The notes below the pieces were generated by a model. The model was not told the DNA's origin, searched no databases, and saw only the letters and a program-made list of their open reading frames with translations. From Sulfurospirillum sp. (GTDB taxonomy: Bacteria; Campylobacterota; Campylobacteria; Campylobacterales; Sulfurospirillaceae), in NCBI GenBank assembly GCA_014859685.1, contig JACUTU010000001.1, positions 1-64,000 of the forward strand: a stretch of 64,000 nucleotides of DNA, given 5' to 3'. Below are positions 37,136 to 45,675 of the stretch, piece after piece. Position numbers and translations under genes: made by a program. Within the stretch, counting starts at the first letter, position 1. Every line of letters starts with the position of its first letter.

Positions 37136-38346
37136 ACATCTGCTTTGATGACGCAATTGCGACCATTCTCTTTGGCTTTATAAAGAGCATTGTCGGCTTG
37201 CTTCATCACTTCTTGCGGTGTTTTATTTGTTTTAGAATTTGAAGCAAGACCGATACTCACAGTAAGCTTGAGCGGTTTTGCTTTTTTACTCTGTTTTGCT
37301 GCGCGATCTCGGAGGATAAAACCTCTCGTGGCTATATTTTCTCGTACTTCTTGGGCATACATGTACGCTGTGTCGCTGTCTTTATTTGTAAAAACGATGA
37401 TAAACTCTTCACCCCCATATCTATACGCTTTGCCTCCACCTTTGACTTCGCTCAGCTGCTTAGCTACAAGTTTCAAAACTTCATCGCCTATATCATGCCC
37501 GTGTGTATCGTTGAACTTCTTGAAAAAATCGATATCCACCATAGCAAGCGTGTATCTTGAACCTAACTTTAAAAAATCATCTTCCAATGCTCTTCTTGAT
37601 GGAATTTGGGTAAGGGCATCTTGATAGGCTATGGCATAAGTGTTTTTCATAAGTGTAATGATGATAAGCAAAGAAGCTAAAGTATTAAAAATTGCAAAGG
37701 CAGTGTTTTGTGCATAAAAAAGTGCAGGAGCGATGAGATATAAAAAAATCCAAACAATGAGTTGATCATTTTGATTTTCGAAAAAAAAGAGTGCAAACAG
37801 TAGCAAAAAACTCAAAGTTATGCACGAGAGTAAAAAGCTTAATTGATTCATTTTGAAGCTTGCATGTAAGTCAAAAGGAAAGATATTTGTATCAAGAATA
37901 TTTTTAAGTTCTCGAGAAAAACCATCTAAAAAATAGTAACTCACAGCAAGCAAGAGTACTGCAAGAATGACTTTGGATAAACCATAAAAAGAGTCGATTC
38001 CCCGCTCTTGCAAGATACCTATAAGTAAAAATCCAAGATTGAGTGTGGGCGTGTAGATGTACCAAAAAGATTGTTGTCCGCCATCGAGTCTCAGTGCGTT
38101 AGGATAATATGCGTACAATATAAAAAAAAGCACAAACAACTGTAGTACAAAAAGTTTGCTTTTTGAGAGATACAAACAAAATCCAGCCGAAAGTGTAAGC
38201 ATAGAAAGAGAAAAAAATGGTAAAAAAATACCAAAAGTTGATGGAAGCTTCAAAAAATAAACTATGATATGTCCCAAGCAAAAAAGTAAAAAAGCGATGG
38301 TATGTAAAGAAAAAAGCATATGTTTCATGCTTTGCAATGCCTGCAA
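37132..38346 (-). CDS. membrane GGDEF diguanylate cyclase
   Basis: A 404-residue protein. About seven or eight membrane helices occupy residues 10-235, and a GGDEF domain follows with active site R-Y-G-G-E-E-F and the earlier D-I-D-F-F-K-K-F-N-D-T-H-G-H metal segment. It should make cyclic di-GMP in response to a membrane signal. An R-x-x-D inhibitory site is not obvious. It follows a PilZ-domain gene by 12 bases on the same strand, so synthase and likely receptor are co-expressed. Confidence 0.92.
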   Translation of the reverse strand: MQALQSMKHMLFSLHTIAFLLFCLGHIIVYFLKLPSTFGIFLPFFSLSMLTLSAGFCLYLSKSKLFVLQLFVLFFILYAYYPNALRLDGGQQSFWYIYTPTLNLGFLLIGILQERGIDSFYGLSKVILAVLLLAVSYYFLDGFSRELKNILDTNIFPFDLHASFKMNQLSFLLSCITLSFLLLFALFFFENQNDQLIVWIFLYLIAPALFYAQNTAFAIFNTLASLLIIITLMKNTYAIAYQDALTQIPSRRALEDDFLKLGSRYTLAMVDIDFFKKFNDTHGHDIGDEVLKLVAKQLSEVKGGGKAYRYGGEEFIIVFTNKDSDTAYMYAQEVRENIATRGFILRDRAAKQSKKAKPLKLTVSIGLASNSKTNKTPQEVMKQADNALYKAKENGRNCVIKADV

Positions 38347-38358
38347 GACCTCACTCCA

Positions 38359-39432
38359 TTAGGTAAATAATAGATTTTTGATGAGGTCTTTTTCGTCGCT
38401 ACTTAAATTCAAAGCCACGCCATAGCGAAATGCGTTTTCATTGCCAATGATGCTCACGATATATCCACTCGCTTCAAAACTAAAATTGACTCCATTGTTT
38501 TCATCTTCATAAGATATAAAAGCTACAATTTCTTGCCCTTTTTCGAAGCTACTTTTCTCACTACTTAAAATACCTACACCGCTCTCGCTGATATCAAGCA
38601 AGTTGCCGCTGAGGTATTGGTTTTCATTAGCGATATGCACAAGACTTGTGTGGATAATCTTTGCTCGTGGATATTTGCGACTCAAAAGGGGTAGCGTTTC
38701 AAGCTCTTGAAAATTTTCAATTACAAGGGTATTGTTTTTTGGGCATAAAATTTTAGCAAAGACACGAAAGTTTTTTTCATCATCTCTGTTATGTATGATA
38801 AAAGCTGTATGTGTTGCTCCAAGCATACTGACCTGCTCATCACTGGCTTTGATCACTATAGAGTGGTTGGAGACTTGTTGGATGCTAGCATAACTCATGT
38901 TTGTGCCGATTTGTGCGTGGATAAAAAATTTGATATTTCTGCCAAGATTTTGCAAATTGTGAAAATAGTGTGCAGTGGCATTTTTAGCTGATGTATCCAG
39001 TGTTTGTGCAAACGAGAGTTTTTCGTATTCTTGCGTAAGTGTATCTTGTAAAAAAAGTTGTATCTTTTTGCATAATTGCAAAATGTCTTTGAGTCTTTCG
39101 ACGAGTACGGAGGCTTCCCTGTCTTGTTGCAAAAAATGCTCTATAAGCTGGTTATTGAGTTCATTTATAAGAAAACCTACATCTTTTTTGTTTACATGTA
39201 GGCGAACAATCCCGTACGCATACTCCTTGTAATTATCTTTGGTATTATCAAAAAGAAGATCGAAAAGATTTTCAGCCATACTCTTTTCGTCGAGTTCACA
39301 ATACTCGCAGTTATAGTTATTTTGATAAGTGTAGGTAAAAGTTTGCACAAAATTCTTTTTATGTTCAAGAAAAAATGCTCGTTCCGTCTCTAAAATAGGT
39401 AATTTTTTGATATCACTGATGTTTATACCCAT
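38359..39432 (-). CDS. PilZ-domain protein
   Basis: A 357-residue protein. The C-terminal 100 residues resemble a PilZ cyclic di-GMP receptor: R-A-K-I-I-H, then L-L-D-I-S-E-S-G-V-G-I-L, and Y-G-V-A-L-N-L-S at the end. The N-terminal 250 residues are helical, with C-E-Y-C near residue 43, and are unassigned. The upstream arginine motif is weak, so nucleotide binding is uncertain. It is paired with a GGDEF gene. Confidence 0.75.
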   Translation of the reverse strand: MGINISDIKKLPILETERAFFLEHKKNFVQTFTYTYQNNYNCEYCELDEKSMAENLFDLLFDNTKDNYKEYAYGIVRLHVNKKDVGFLINELNNQLIEHFLQQDREASVLVERLKDILQLCKKIQLFLQDTLTQEYEKLSFAQTLDTSAKNATAHYFHNLQNLGRNIKFFIHAQIGTNMSYASIQQVSNHSIVIKASDEQVSMLGATHTAFIIHNRDDEKNFRVFAKILCPKNNTLVIENFQELETLPLLSRKYPRAKIIHTSLVHIANENQYLSGNLLDISESGVGILSSEKSSFEKGQEIVAFISYEDENNGVNFSFEASGYIVSIIGNENAFRYGVALNLSSDEKDLIKNLLFT

Positions 39433-39532
39433 TTTTTGTCACCTTGTGAAAAATTTGAGTTCATTATAACGCATTTGAACTTGTTATAATATGTTATAAT
39501 CGCGAAAAATAAAAATGAGGAAAGAAGAAAGT

Positions 39533-41128
39533 ATGGTAGAAGTAAATAATCTCACTATGAGATTTGCATCACAGTTACTGTTTGAAGATATAAGTTTGAA
39601 GTTAGATGTGGCAAAACGCTATGGTTTGATCGGGGCGAATGGCGCCGGCAAGAGTACTTTTATGAAGATATTAGCAAAACAGTTAGAGCCAACAAGCGGC
39701 AATGTATCGATTCAAAGCGGTCTTAAAGTGGGTGTTTTGAGTCAAAACCAGTATGCGTATGAAGAATTTACGCTTAAAGATGCTGTTTTGGTTGGTAATA
39801 AACGGTTGTATGATGCCATTAAAGAAAAAGAAGATTTGTACATAAATGGTGATTTTGAAGATGAAAAAGTCAATGATCGTTTGGCAGAGCTTGAGATCAT
39901 TTGTGCTGAAGAAGATCCAACTTATGAAGTTGATGTGACGATTGAAAAAATTCTCTGTGCTTTAGGATTTGATATCTCTATGCATACAGATCTTATGAGT
40001 TCCCTTGCTGGTGGTGAAAAGTTCAAGATATTGCTCGCTCAGGTACTCTATCCAAAACCAGATGTACTTTTTCTCGATGAGCCAACAAATAATCTTGACC
40101 TTGAAGCGATTTCATGGCTTGAAGAACAGCTTAAAAGACACGAGGGAACAATGGTTGTTATCTCACATGATAGACACTTTTTAAATGCAGTTTGTACGCA
40201 TATTCTTGATGTAGATTTTAGAAAGATTCGTGAATTTAGCGGCAATTATGATGACTGGTATATCGCTTCAAATCTTATCGTAAAGCAGCAAGAATTGGAG
40301 CAAAATAAAAAGCTCAAAGAGAAGGAAGAACTTGAGGCATTTGTGCGAAGATTTTCAGCAAACGCTTCCAAAGCAAAGCAAGCGACAAGTCGCCAAAAAA
40401 GACTTGAAAAGCTCAATATCGAAGACTTAAAAGTCTCATCGAGACGAGATCCTAGTATTGTTTTCAAAGCTAGACGAGAGATTGGCAATGAAGTTCTTGA
40501 GGTTGAAAATATCACCAAATCTTACGGAGATTTGCAAGTATTAAAAAACATCAACTTCAAGATGGAAAAAGGCGACAAGATAGCGCTCATAGGACCAAAT
40601 GGCATTGGCAAAAGTACACTTTTAAATATCTTAATGCACCAAATACAAGCAGATAGCGGTGTTGTAAAATGGGGAGCTACTATCGAGACGAGTTATTTTC
40701 CACAAAATACAACTGATATCATCAAGGGAGAAGAGCCACTTTTTGAATGGCTGCAAGGATATGATACCAACAAAGATTTGGACGAAATTCGCAAATGCTT
40801 AGGCAGGATGCTTTTTTCTGGCGAGGAGCAAAAAAAGAGTATAGAAAACATAAGTGGTGGAGAAAAACACCGTATGATGCTCTCAAAAATGATGCTACAA
40901 AAAGGCAATTTTTTAGTACTCGATGAGCCTGACAATCACCTTGATCTTGAAGCTATTATCGCTTTGGGTGAGGGACTTTATAACTTTGTAGGCAATGTTG
41001 TGTGTGTGACACATGATCGAGAACTTATCGATGCTTTCGCAAACCGCATCATAGAGTTAAAGCCAGATGGCAGCTATCTTGATTTTAAAGGTGATTATGA
41101 GGCATATAAAGAACATATAGGCGCTTAA
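39533..41128 (+). CDS. ABC-F family ATPase (YbiT-like)
   Basis: About 531 residues with two ABC cassettes and no membrane segments. Walker A motifs are G-A-N-G-A-G-K-S-T and G-P-N-G-I-G-K-S-T, and signatures are L-A-G-G-E-K and I-S-G-G-E-K. Between them lies the charged linker typical of ribosome-acting ABC-F proteins. Likely a translation factor rather than a transporter. The ATG at 39533 has AGGAAAG upstream. The next gene begins directly after its stop. Confidence 0.92.
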   Translation: MVEVNNLTMRFASQLLFEDISLKLDVAKRYGLIGANGAGKSTFMKILAKQLEPTSGNVSIQSGLKVGVLSQNQYAYEEFTLKDAVLVGNKRLYDAIKEKEDLYINGDFEDEKVNDRLAELEIICAEEDPTYEVDVTIEKILCALGFDISMHTDLMSSLAGGEKFKILLAQVLYPKPDVLFLDEPTNNLDLEAISWLEEQLKRHEGTMVVISHDRHFLNAVCTHILDVDFRKIREFSGNYDDWYIASNLIVKQQELEQNKKLKEKEELEAFVRRFSANASKAKQATSRQKRLEKLNIEDLKVSSRRDPSIVFKARREIGNEVLEVENITKSYGDLQVLKNINFKMEKGDKIALIGPNGIGKSTLLNILMHQIQADSGVVKWGATIETSYFPQNTTDIIKGEEPLFEWLQGYDTNKDLDEIRKCLGRMLFSGEEQKKSIENISGGEKHRMMLSKMMLQKGNFLVLDEPDNHLDLEAIIALGEGLYNFVGNVVCVTHDRELIDAFANRIIELKPDGSYLDFKGDYEAYKEHIGA

Positions 41129-42040
41129 GTGGAACATATCATAAACACGCTTATTCCGATATTTACACTGATTTTATTGGGGTATTTCTTCAAGCGGATC
41201 AAGTTTCCATCAACAGATTTTTGGCCGCTTGCCGATAAGTTTACTTATTATGTTTTGATGCCCTCATTACTTATATTTAAACTTTCGCGTGCAAATGTAA
41301 ATCTAGATAATACTATAGGGCTTGTAGCAACGGCTCTTTTGGCGATAGTAGTCGTTTTCGTAACGCTTGTGGTGCTCAATTTTTTTATCAAATTTGAAAG
41401 CAAAGCCTTTACTTCTATCATGCAAGGAAGTATCCGTTTCAATTCTTATGTGCTTTTAGCTTTTGTAGATTCTGTATATGGTGATAAGGGGCTAGTGCTA
41501 GCGGCCATTGTGATGGCTTTCGTGATCCCTTCTCTCAATGTTTTGAGTATTGCAACTTTTGCTATCTATACGCAAAAGGGAAATTTTTCTTTCGCTTCTT
41601 TTGTTAAAACTATCATTAAAAATCCTCTTATCCTTGCTTGTGCTTTGGGAGGCTTGATCAATTACGCAGATATAGCTGTGCCTGTTGTGATTTTCAAATC
41701 TCTTGGATTACTCAGTGCCGCCGCGCTTCCCATAGGGCTTTTGTCGGTTGGTGTGGGCTTAGAATTTAAGTATCTACATGCAGTAAAAAGCGAACTCTTG
41801 GTTTCAATTTTTGCAAAGCTTTTTTATTTTCCCTTGATCATTTATGGTGTCGGGTTGCTTATCGGTATTGATGGGATGATGCTTAGTGTTGCGGTTATCT
41901 ATGGCGCAATGCCAACGGCAGTTTCAGGTTACATCTTGGCGCGTGAGCTTGGAGGCGATGTAGCATTAATGGCGTCTATCATTACGGTACAAACACTTAC
42001 ATGTATGCTTAGTCTTTTTCTTGTAATTCCTATTTTATAA
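41129..42040 (+). CDS. AEC-family transporter
   Basis: A 303-residue membrane protein with about ten helices and the two-half layout of auxin efflux carrier/malonate-type transporters (opens L-I-P-I-F-T-L-I-L-L-G-Y-F). Such proteins export or import organic acids. The start is a GTG immediately after the ABC-F stop, so the two are coupled. The substrate cannot be told from sequence. Confidence 0.87.
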   Translation: MEHIINTLIPIFTLILLGYFFKRIKFPSTDFWPLADKFTYYVLMPSLLIFKLSRANVNLDNTIGLVATALLAIVVVFVTLVVLNFFIKFESKAFTSIMQGSIRFNSYVLLAFVDSVYGDKGLVLAAIVMAFVIPSLNVLSIATFAIYTQKGNFSFASFVKTIIKNPLILACALGGLINYADIAVPVVIFKSLGLLSAAALPIGLLSVGVGLEFKYLHAVKSELLVSIFAKLFYFPLIIYGVGLLIGIDGMMLSVAVIYGAMPTAVSGYILARELGGDVALMASIITVQTLTCMLSLFLVIPIL

Positions 42041-42085
42041 AAAATGGCGTAGAATACAGGCATTAAAAAATTAACAGGAGTAGAA

Positions 42086-42838
42086 ATGGCACAAGTTATT
42101 TTAGTCACAGGAGCAACTTCAGGATTTGGCAAAGCAACAGCAAGTATGTTCGCAAAAGATGGCTATAAAGTCATCGCAACAGGAAGAAGAGCAGATAGGC
42201 TTGAACAATTAAACGAGGAACTAAAGGGTTGTGATGTCCATACGGTTGTTTTGGATGTAAGAGATAAAGAGGCAGTTTTCAGAGCAATAGAAAATCTACC
42301 ACAGGCGTATAAAGAGATTGATATTTTAGTAAACAATGCAGGCTTAGCACTCGGGCTTGAAAATGCACCCGAAGCACATATAGAAGATTGGGAAGTGATG
42401 ATTGATACAAATATCAAAGGCTTGCTTTATGTCACTAAAGCAGTTTTACCAGTTATGATCAAAAGAAAAAGCGGATATATCTTCAACTTAGGTTCCATTG
42501 CTGGCAATTGGCCTTATCAAGGTGGCAATGTTTATGGAAGTACAAAATCTTTTGTGCAACAATTCTCATTCAATCTTCGAAACGATTTGCGAGGCACAAA
42601 TATACGAGTGACCAACATCGAGCCAGGTTTTGCAAAAACAGAGTTTTCAAATGTAAGATTTAAAGGTGATGATGCAAAAGCAAATGCCATCTATGAGGGA
42701 ATGGAGCCACTTGTGGGCGACGATATAGCAAATCTTATCTTCACAGTCTCAAAACTTCCTGCACATGTAAATGTCAATTCGCTAGAGGTAATGCCAACTT
42801 GTCAAAGCTGGGCAGGACTTTTTATAGAAAGAACTTAA
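42086..42838 (+). CDS. short-chain dehydrogenase/reductase (YdfG-like)
   Basis: A 250-residue SDR. The cofactor motif is T-G-A-T-S-G-F-G-K, N-N-A-G lies near residue 88, and the catalytic Y-G-S-T-K near residue 152. It is closest in style to NADP-dependent 3-hydroxy acid (serine/threonine) dehydrogenases. AGGAG precedes the ATG. It is downstream of the AEC transporter on the same strand. Confidence 0.9.
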   Translation: MAQVILVTGATSGFGKATASMFAKDGYKVIATGRRADRLEQLNEELKGCDVHTVVLDVRDKEAVFRAIENLPQAYKEIDILVNNAGLALGLENAPEAHIEDWEVMIDTNIKGLLYVTKAVLPVMIKRKSGYIFNLGSIAGNWPYQGGNVYGSTKSFVQQFSFNLRNDLRGTNIRVTNIEPGFAKTEFSNVRFKGDDAKANAIYEGMEPLVGDDIANLIFTVSKLPAHVNVNSLEVMPTCQSWAGLFIERT

Positions 42839-42843
42839 TGCTC

Positions 42844-42873
42844 AAAAAAAAGAGTGGAGGGAAACCCTTCACT
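42844..42873 (-). terminator. intrinsic terminator of the selenoprotein gene
   Basis: AGTGGAGGG and CCCTTCACT form a stem (42853-42873). On the minus strand a run of eight T follows. The stem begins at the last base of the selenoprotein stop codon region, so the gene has its own terminator. Confidence 0.8.
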
Positions 42874-43109
42874 CACGCCTGATATCCATTTTCTCTTAAA
42901 AGAGCAGACAATTCACCTGGATTTGGAAAGCGATTTACTTGTGACTTAGAAAAGATGCATATTCCATCTACTTCCACATCAAAAATCCCACCAGAACTTG
43001 GCACCAACAAAATATCTGCATCAGGATAGAACGACCTTATCTCTTCTTCCGCACGGAAAGCTTTTGGTCTATAACTTCACTGATTGCAATAAATAACATT
43101 TACTTGCAT
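42873..43109 (-). CDS. SelW-like (Rdx family) selenoprotein, in-frame UGA
   Basis: A conventional frame search breaks this gene at a TGA (43077-43079). Read through as selenocysteine, it gives 78 residues starting M-Q-V-N-V-I-Y-C-N-Q-U-S-Y-R-P-K-A. The C-x-x-U motif near the N-terminus is the redox site of the SelW/SelT/SelH thioredoxin-like family. Further features fit: V-P-S-S-G-G-I-F-D-V-E-V-D-G and F-P-N-P-G-E-L. AAAGGA precedes the ATG and an intrinsic terminator follows. Downstream of the UGA, CTTTCC and GGAAG form a short stem with a GTGC loop about 22 bases away, as in a bacterial SECIS. The selABCD genes are not in the window. Confidence 0.85.
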
Positions 43110-43245
43110 AAGACAATCCTTTAAAAATTTTTAGAATTTTAGCGGTTTTTTATTAATGTGCGGTTGAAAACTAATTTTTGGAATCCCAACAAATAACTTT
43201 CGCAACGCATTTTGCTTCAATTCACTAAAAAATGATGAAAAACAA

Positions 43246-43620
43246 CTACTGTTCATTTTTGACAAAAATATCTTGCACTTTTCTTATAAAATCATCCAAA
43301 GGAGGCAAGTTAAGCTGGCCTTCTCGTTGTTTTTTACCCCACATAGGCTCTGGAAAGTAGGAGTCATTTTCAAATCTAGCCATTATGTGTATGTGTACTC
43401 GCGGGAGATAATTACCAAATAGTGCGATATTTATTTTTGTAGGTTTATAGTATTGTAGCATCTCTTGTTCGATAGTAAGCATCGCCTCTAGGATTGCAAC
43501 TCTTGTTTGCTCGTCACATTCACTAAGTTCGCGATAAGGCTTACATGTGAAGATTTTGAGCCACGGAATTTCGGATTGTTCTACTTCTATATAAAAAATT
43601 TTGTTTTCGTATATACGCAT
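43246..43620 (-). CDS. HIT-family protein
   Basis: A 124-residue histidine-triad protein. The active motif appears as V-H-I-H-I-M-A-R near residue 80, a short form of H-x-H-x-H. Members hydrolyse or transfer nucleotides on phosphoramidate or dinucleoside substrates. It starts three bases before the radical SAM gene's end on the same strand, so the two are likely co-transcribed. Confidence 0.8.
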   Translation of the reverse strand: MRIYENKIFYIEVEQSEIPWLKIFTCKPYRELSECDEQTRVAILEAMLTIEQEMLQYYKPTKINIALFGNYLPRVHIHIMARFENDSYFPEPMWGKKQREGQLNLPPLDDFIRKVQDIFVKNEQ

Positions 43621-43622
43621 GA

Positions 43623-44462
43623 TTATTCCTTAAATCTATCTTTAAAACTGCATTTTTGACAAAGTTCTTCTACGGCTTGTTTGTTTTGGAAGCCTTTGAT
43701 GATGTTTTTAGCTTTTGGAGAATTTAAAATCTCTTTTAAAGTGCCTACATGTAAGCTCCCTAAAGTTATCATACCCTCACCATCTAAGCAACACGGCACG
43801 ACTCTCCCATCAGCCAAAATTGCTATTTGTGCGTTGAGTCCGTGACAAAAGCCGTGTGAAAAATGCTCGCTTTGTAAACTTGGCCAGTCAAAATAGTTAT
43901 CAAAGTGCAAAAGGACTTTTCGTTCAAGACGAAATGTTTTTTTATTTGGTATTATCTTGATGTTAAAATATGCTTCAAGAGCTGCAAATACTTGTTCATT
44001 GTAGCTCTTTTCTGTGTTGTCTGCATCCAAATTCCACAGCCGTAGGTTGATAAAAACATCTGCATCGCCTCTTTGCTCATATAACTTGAAAACGCCTTGC
44101 ATATACGCTTCAAAACTTATCTTGGGTGTATTTTTATTGAAACTATTGAGTGAGATATTTATCTGTTTGAGGCTTGGATGGAAAAGATTTTTATGTCCAT
44201 TAAGATAAAAGCCACTGGTGGTTATATTTGCTTTAAGATGGTATTTTGATACGATATCAAGGTAGTCTCGAAGATTCGAGAGCGTGAGCGGATCTCCCAT
44301 TACATGTAGAGCCACTTCTTTTGTGTATTGGTTTGCTTGTGCGAGAATTTGCTCAAAAAAATCCAAAGACATAGTTTTTGTTGGCTGGGTTTGACTTGGA
44401 CAAAAGCTACATGTAAGCCCACAGATATTTGTAATCTCAGTATAAATTTTTTGGAATCGCAT
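43623..44462 (-). CDS. radical SAM protein with SPASM-like C-terminus
   Basis: About 279 residues. The cluster motif is C-G-L-T-C-S-F-C near residues 14-21 after the ATG at 44462. C-terminal cysteines (V-P-C-C-L-D-G-E-G and C-Q-K-C-S-F) indicate an auxiliary cluster of SPASM or twitch type. Substrate unknown; SPASM enzymes often modify peptides or proteins. An upstream frame extension to 44540 overlaps the mltC start and is unlikely. It is coupled with the HIT gene. Confidence 0.82.
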   Translation of the reverse strand: MRFQKIYTEITNICGLTCSFCPSQTQPTKTMSLDFFEQILAQANQYTKEVALHVMGDPLTLSNLRDYLDIVSKYHLKANITTSGFYLNGHKNLFHPSLKQINISLNSFNKNTPKISFEAYMQGVFKLYEQRGDADVFINLRLWNLDADNTEKSYNEQVFAALEAYFNIKIIPNKKTFRLERKVLLHFDNYFDWPSLQSEHFSHGFCHGLNAQIAILADGRVVPCCLDGEGMITLGSLHVGTLKEILNSPKAKNIIKGFQNKQAVEELCQKCSFKDRFKE

Positions 44463-44505
44463 TTGCTTCTTTTTTTGCAAATTATATCCAAACAAAAGGA
44501 AATTT

Positions 44506-45675
44506 TTGAAAAAATATCTCTTTATGCTTACATGTAGCACACTTTTTTTAGGATGTTCTACAAGTGATTACCAATCTCTAGCACGTGCAACACTGAGTAA
44601 AAATCCACAGGCGTTTAAAAGTTTTGCTACAACTAAAGGTACGCAATATGTTATAAGTCCAAAAAAACTTGAGAGTGATTTGAGATCTATTGATACAAAT
44701 ATCGCACAACTTTTTGCTGTGCTTATTGGTGAAGCCTCTAAGAATTGGGGCAAAAACAATGTCATAACCCCGAGTCAAAAAGAGTATGTGAAGTATATGC
44801 AAAACTACAAAAGCAGGGCGATGGTGGATTTTGATGCTGGAATAGTTCGGGTTGAGAGTTTAGATGGTAAAGAGAGTTTGAAAAAAGCTATCGTAACCAC
44901 TTTACTGTTTCCGCAAGATCCAAGGAGTGCCGATCTTTTCAATGCAAATGCGATAAAACTCGGCGATACTCCCTATCTTTTGGGCGAAGTAGAGGACGAT
45001 CAGGGCAAAAATATCCGCTATGAATGGCGGGCAAATCGTTATGCTGATATCTTACTCAAAACAAAATACCAAACGCAAAATATCCAAAATAACGGTAAAA
45101 ATGAACTTGTGCATTTTGTGCAAATTCCTATGATCAAAGACCATGCAGATGTGCGGGTGAAAAAATTTCAGCCTTTTGTGGAAAAATTTGCGAAAGTGCA
45201 TGGTGTGAGTAAAAACCTCATTTATGCCATTATCAAAACCGAAAGTAACTTTAACCAATTTGCAGTGAGTAATGCAGGAGCGTTTGGGCTTATGCAGATA
45301 GTGCCAAGTAGCGGGGGACGCGATGCGTACGCTTATGCCAAAGGCAAAACACTCACGCCTTCAAAAGAGTATCTTTTCAACGCCAAAAACAATATCGAAT
45401 TAGGCAGTGCGTATCTTGCGTTGATTGACACAAAATATTTGGAGGGTATTGCAGATCCGCTTTCACGCGAGTATTGTACGATCAGTGCTTACAACACAGG
45501 AAGTGGCAATGTATTGCGAACATTTCACAAAGACAAACAAAAAGCAAAAGAACTGATTAACGCCAAAAGTCCCTCTTTGGTGTATAAAACACTCAAAGAG
45601 AAACTCCCCTATGATGAAACGAGGAGATATCTCTATAAAGTGCTAGAGAACAAAAAAGAGTTTGTAAAACTCTAA
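44506..45675 (+). CDS. mltC: membrane-bound lytic murein transglycosylase (MltC-like)
   Basis: A 389-residue lipoprotein. The lipobox is L-F-L-G-C near residue 17. An MltC N-terminal domain follows, then the lysozyme-like SLT domain with catalytic glutamate in I-K-T-E-S-N-F and A-F-G-L-M-Q-I-V-P. It cleaves peptidoglycan glycan strands at the outer membrane. The start is a TTG with AAAAGGA upstream. Convergent with the GGDEF gene, overlapping by four bases. A TTACATGTAG site lies inside the signal peptide. Confidence 0.9.
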   Translation: MKKYLFMLTCSTLFLGCSTSDYQSLARATLSKNPQAFKSFATTKGTQYVISPKKLESDLRSIDTNIAQLFAVLIGEASKNWGKNNVITPSQKEYVKYMQNYKSRAMVDFDAGIVRVESLDGKESLKKAIVTTLLFPQDPRSADLFNANAIKLGDTPYLLGEVEDDQGKNIRYEWRANRYADILLKTKYQTQNIQNNGKNELVHFVQIPMIKDHADVRVKKFQPFVEKFAKVHGVSKNLIYAIIKTESNFNQFAVSNAGAFGLMQIVPSSGGRDAYAYAKGKTLTPSKEYLFNAKNNIELGSAYLALIDTKYLEGIADPLSREYCTISAYNTGSGNVLRTFHKDKQKAKELINAKSPSLVYKTLKEKLPYDETRRYLYKVLENKKEFVKL

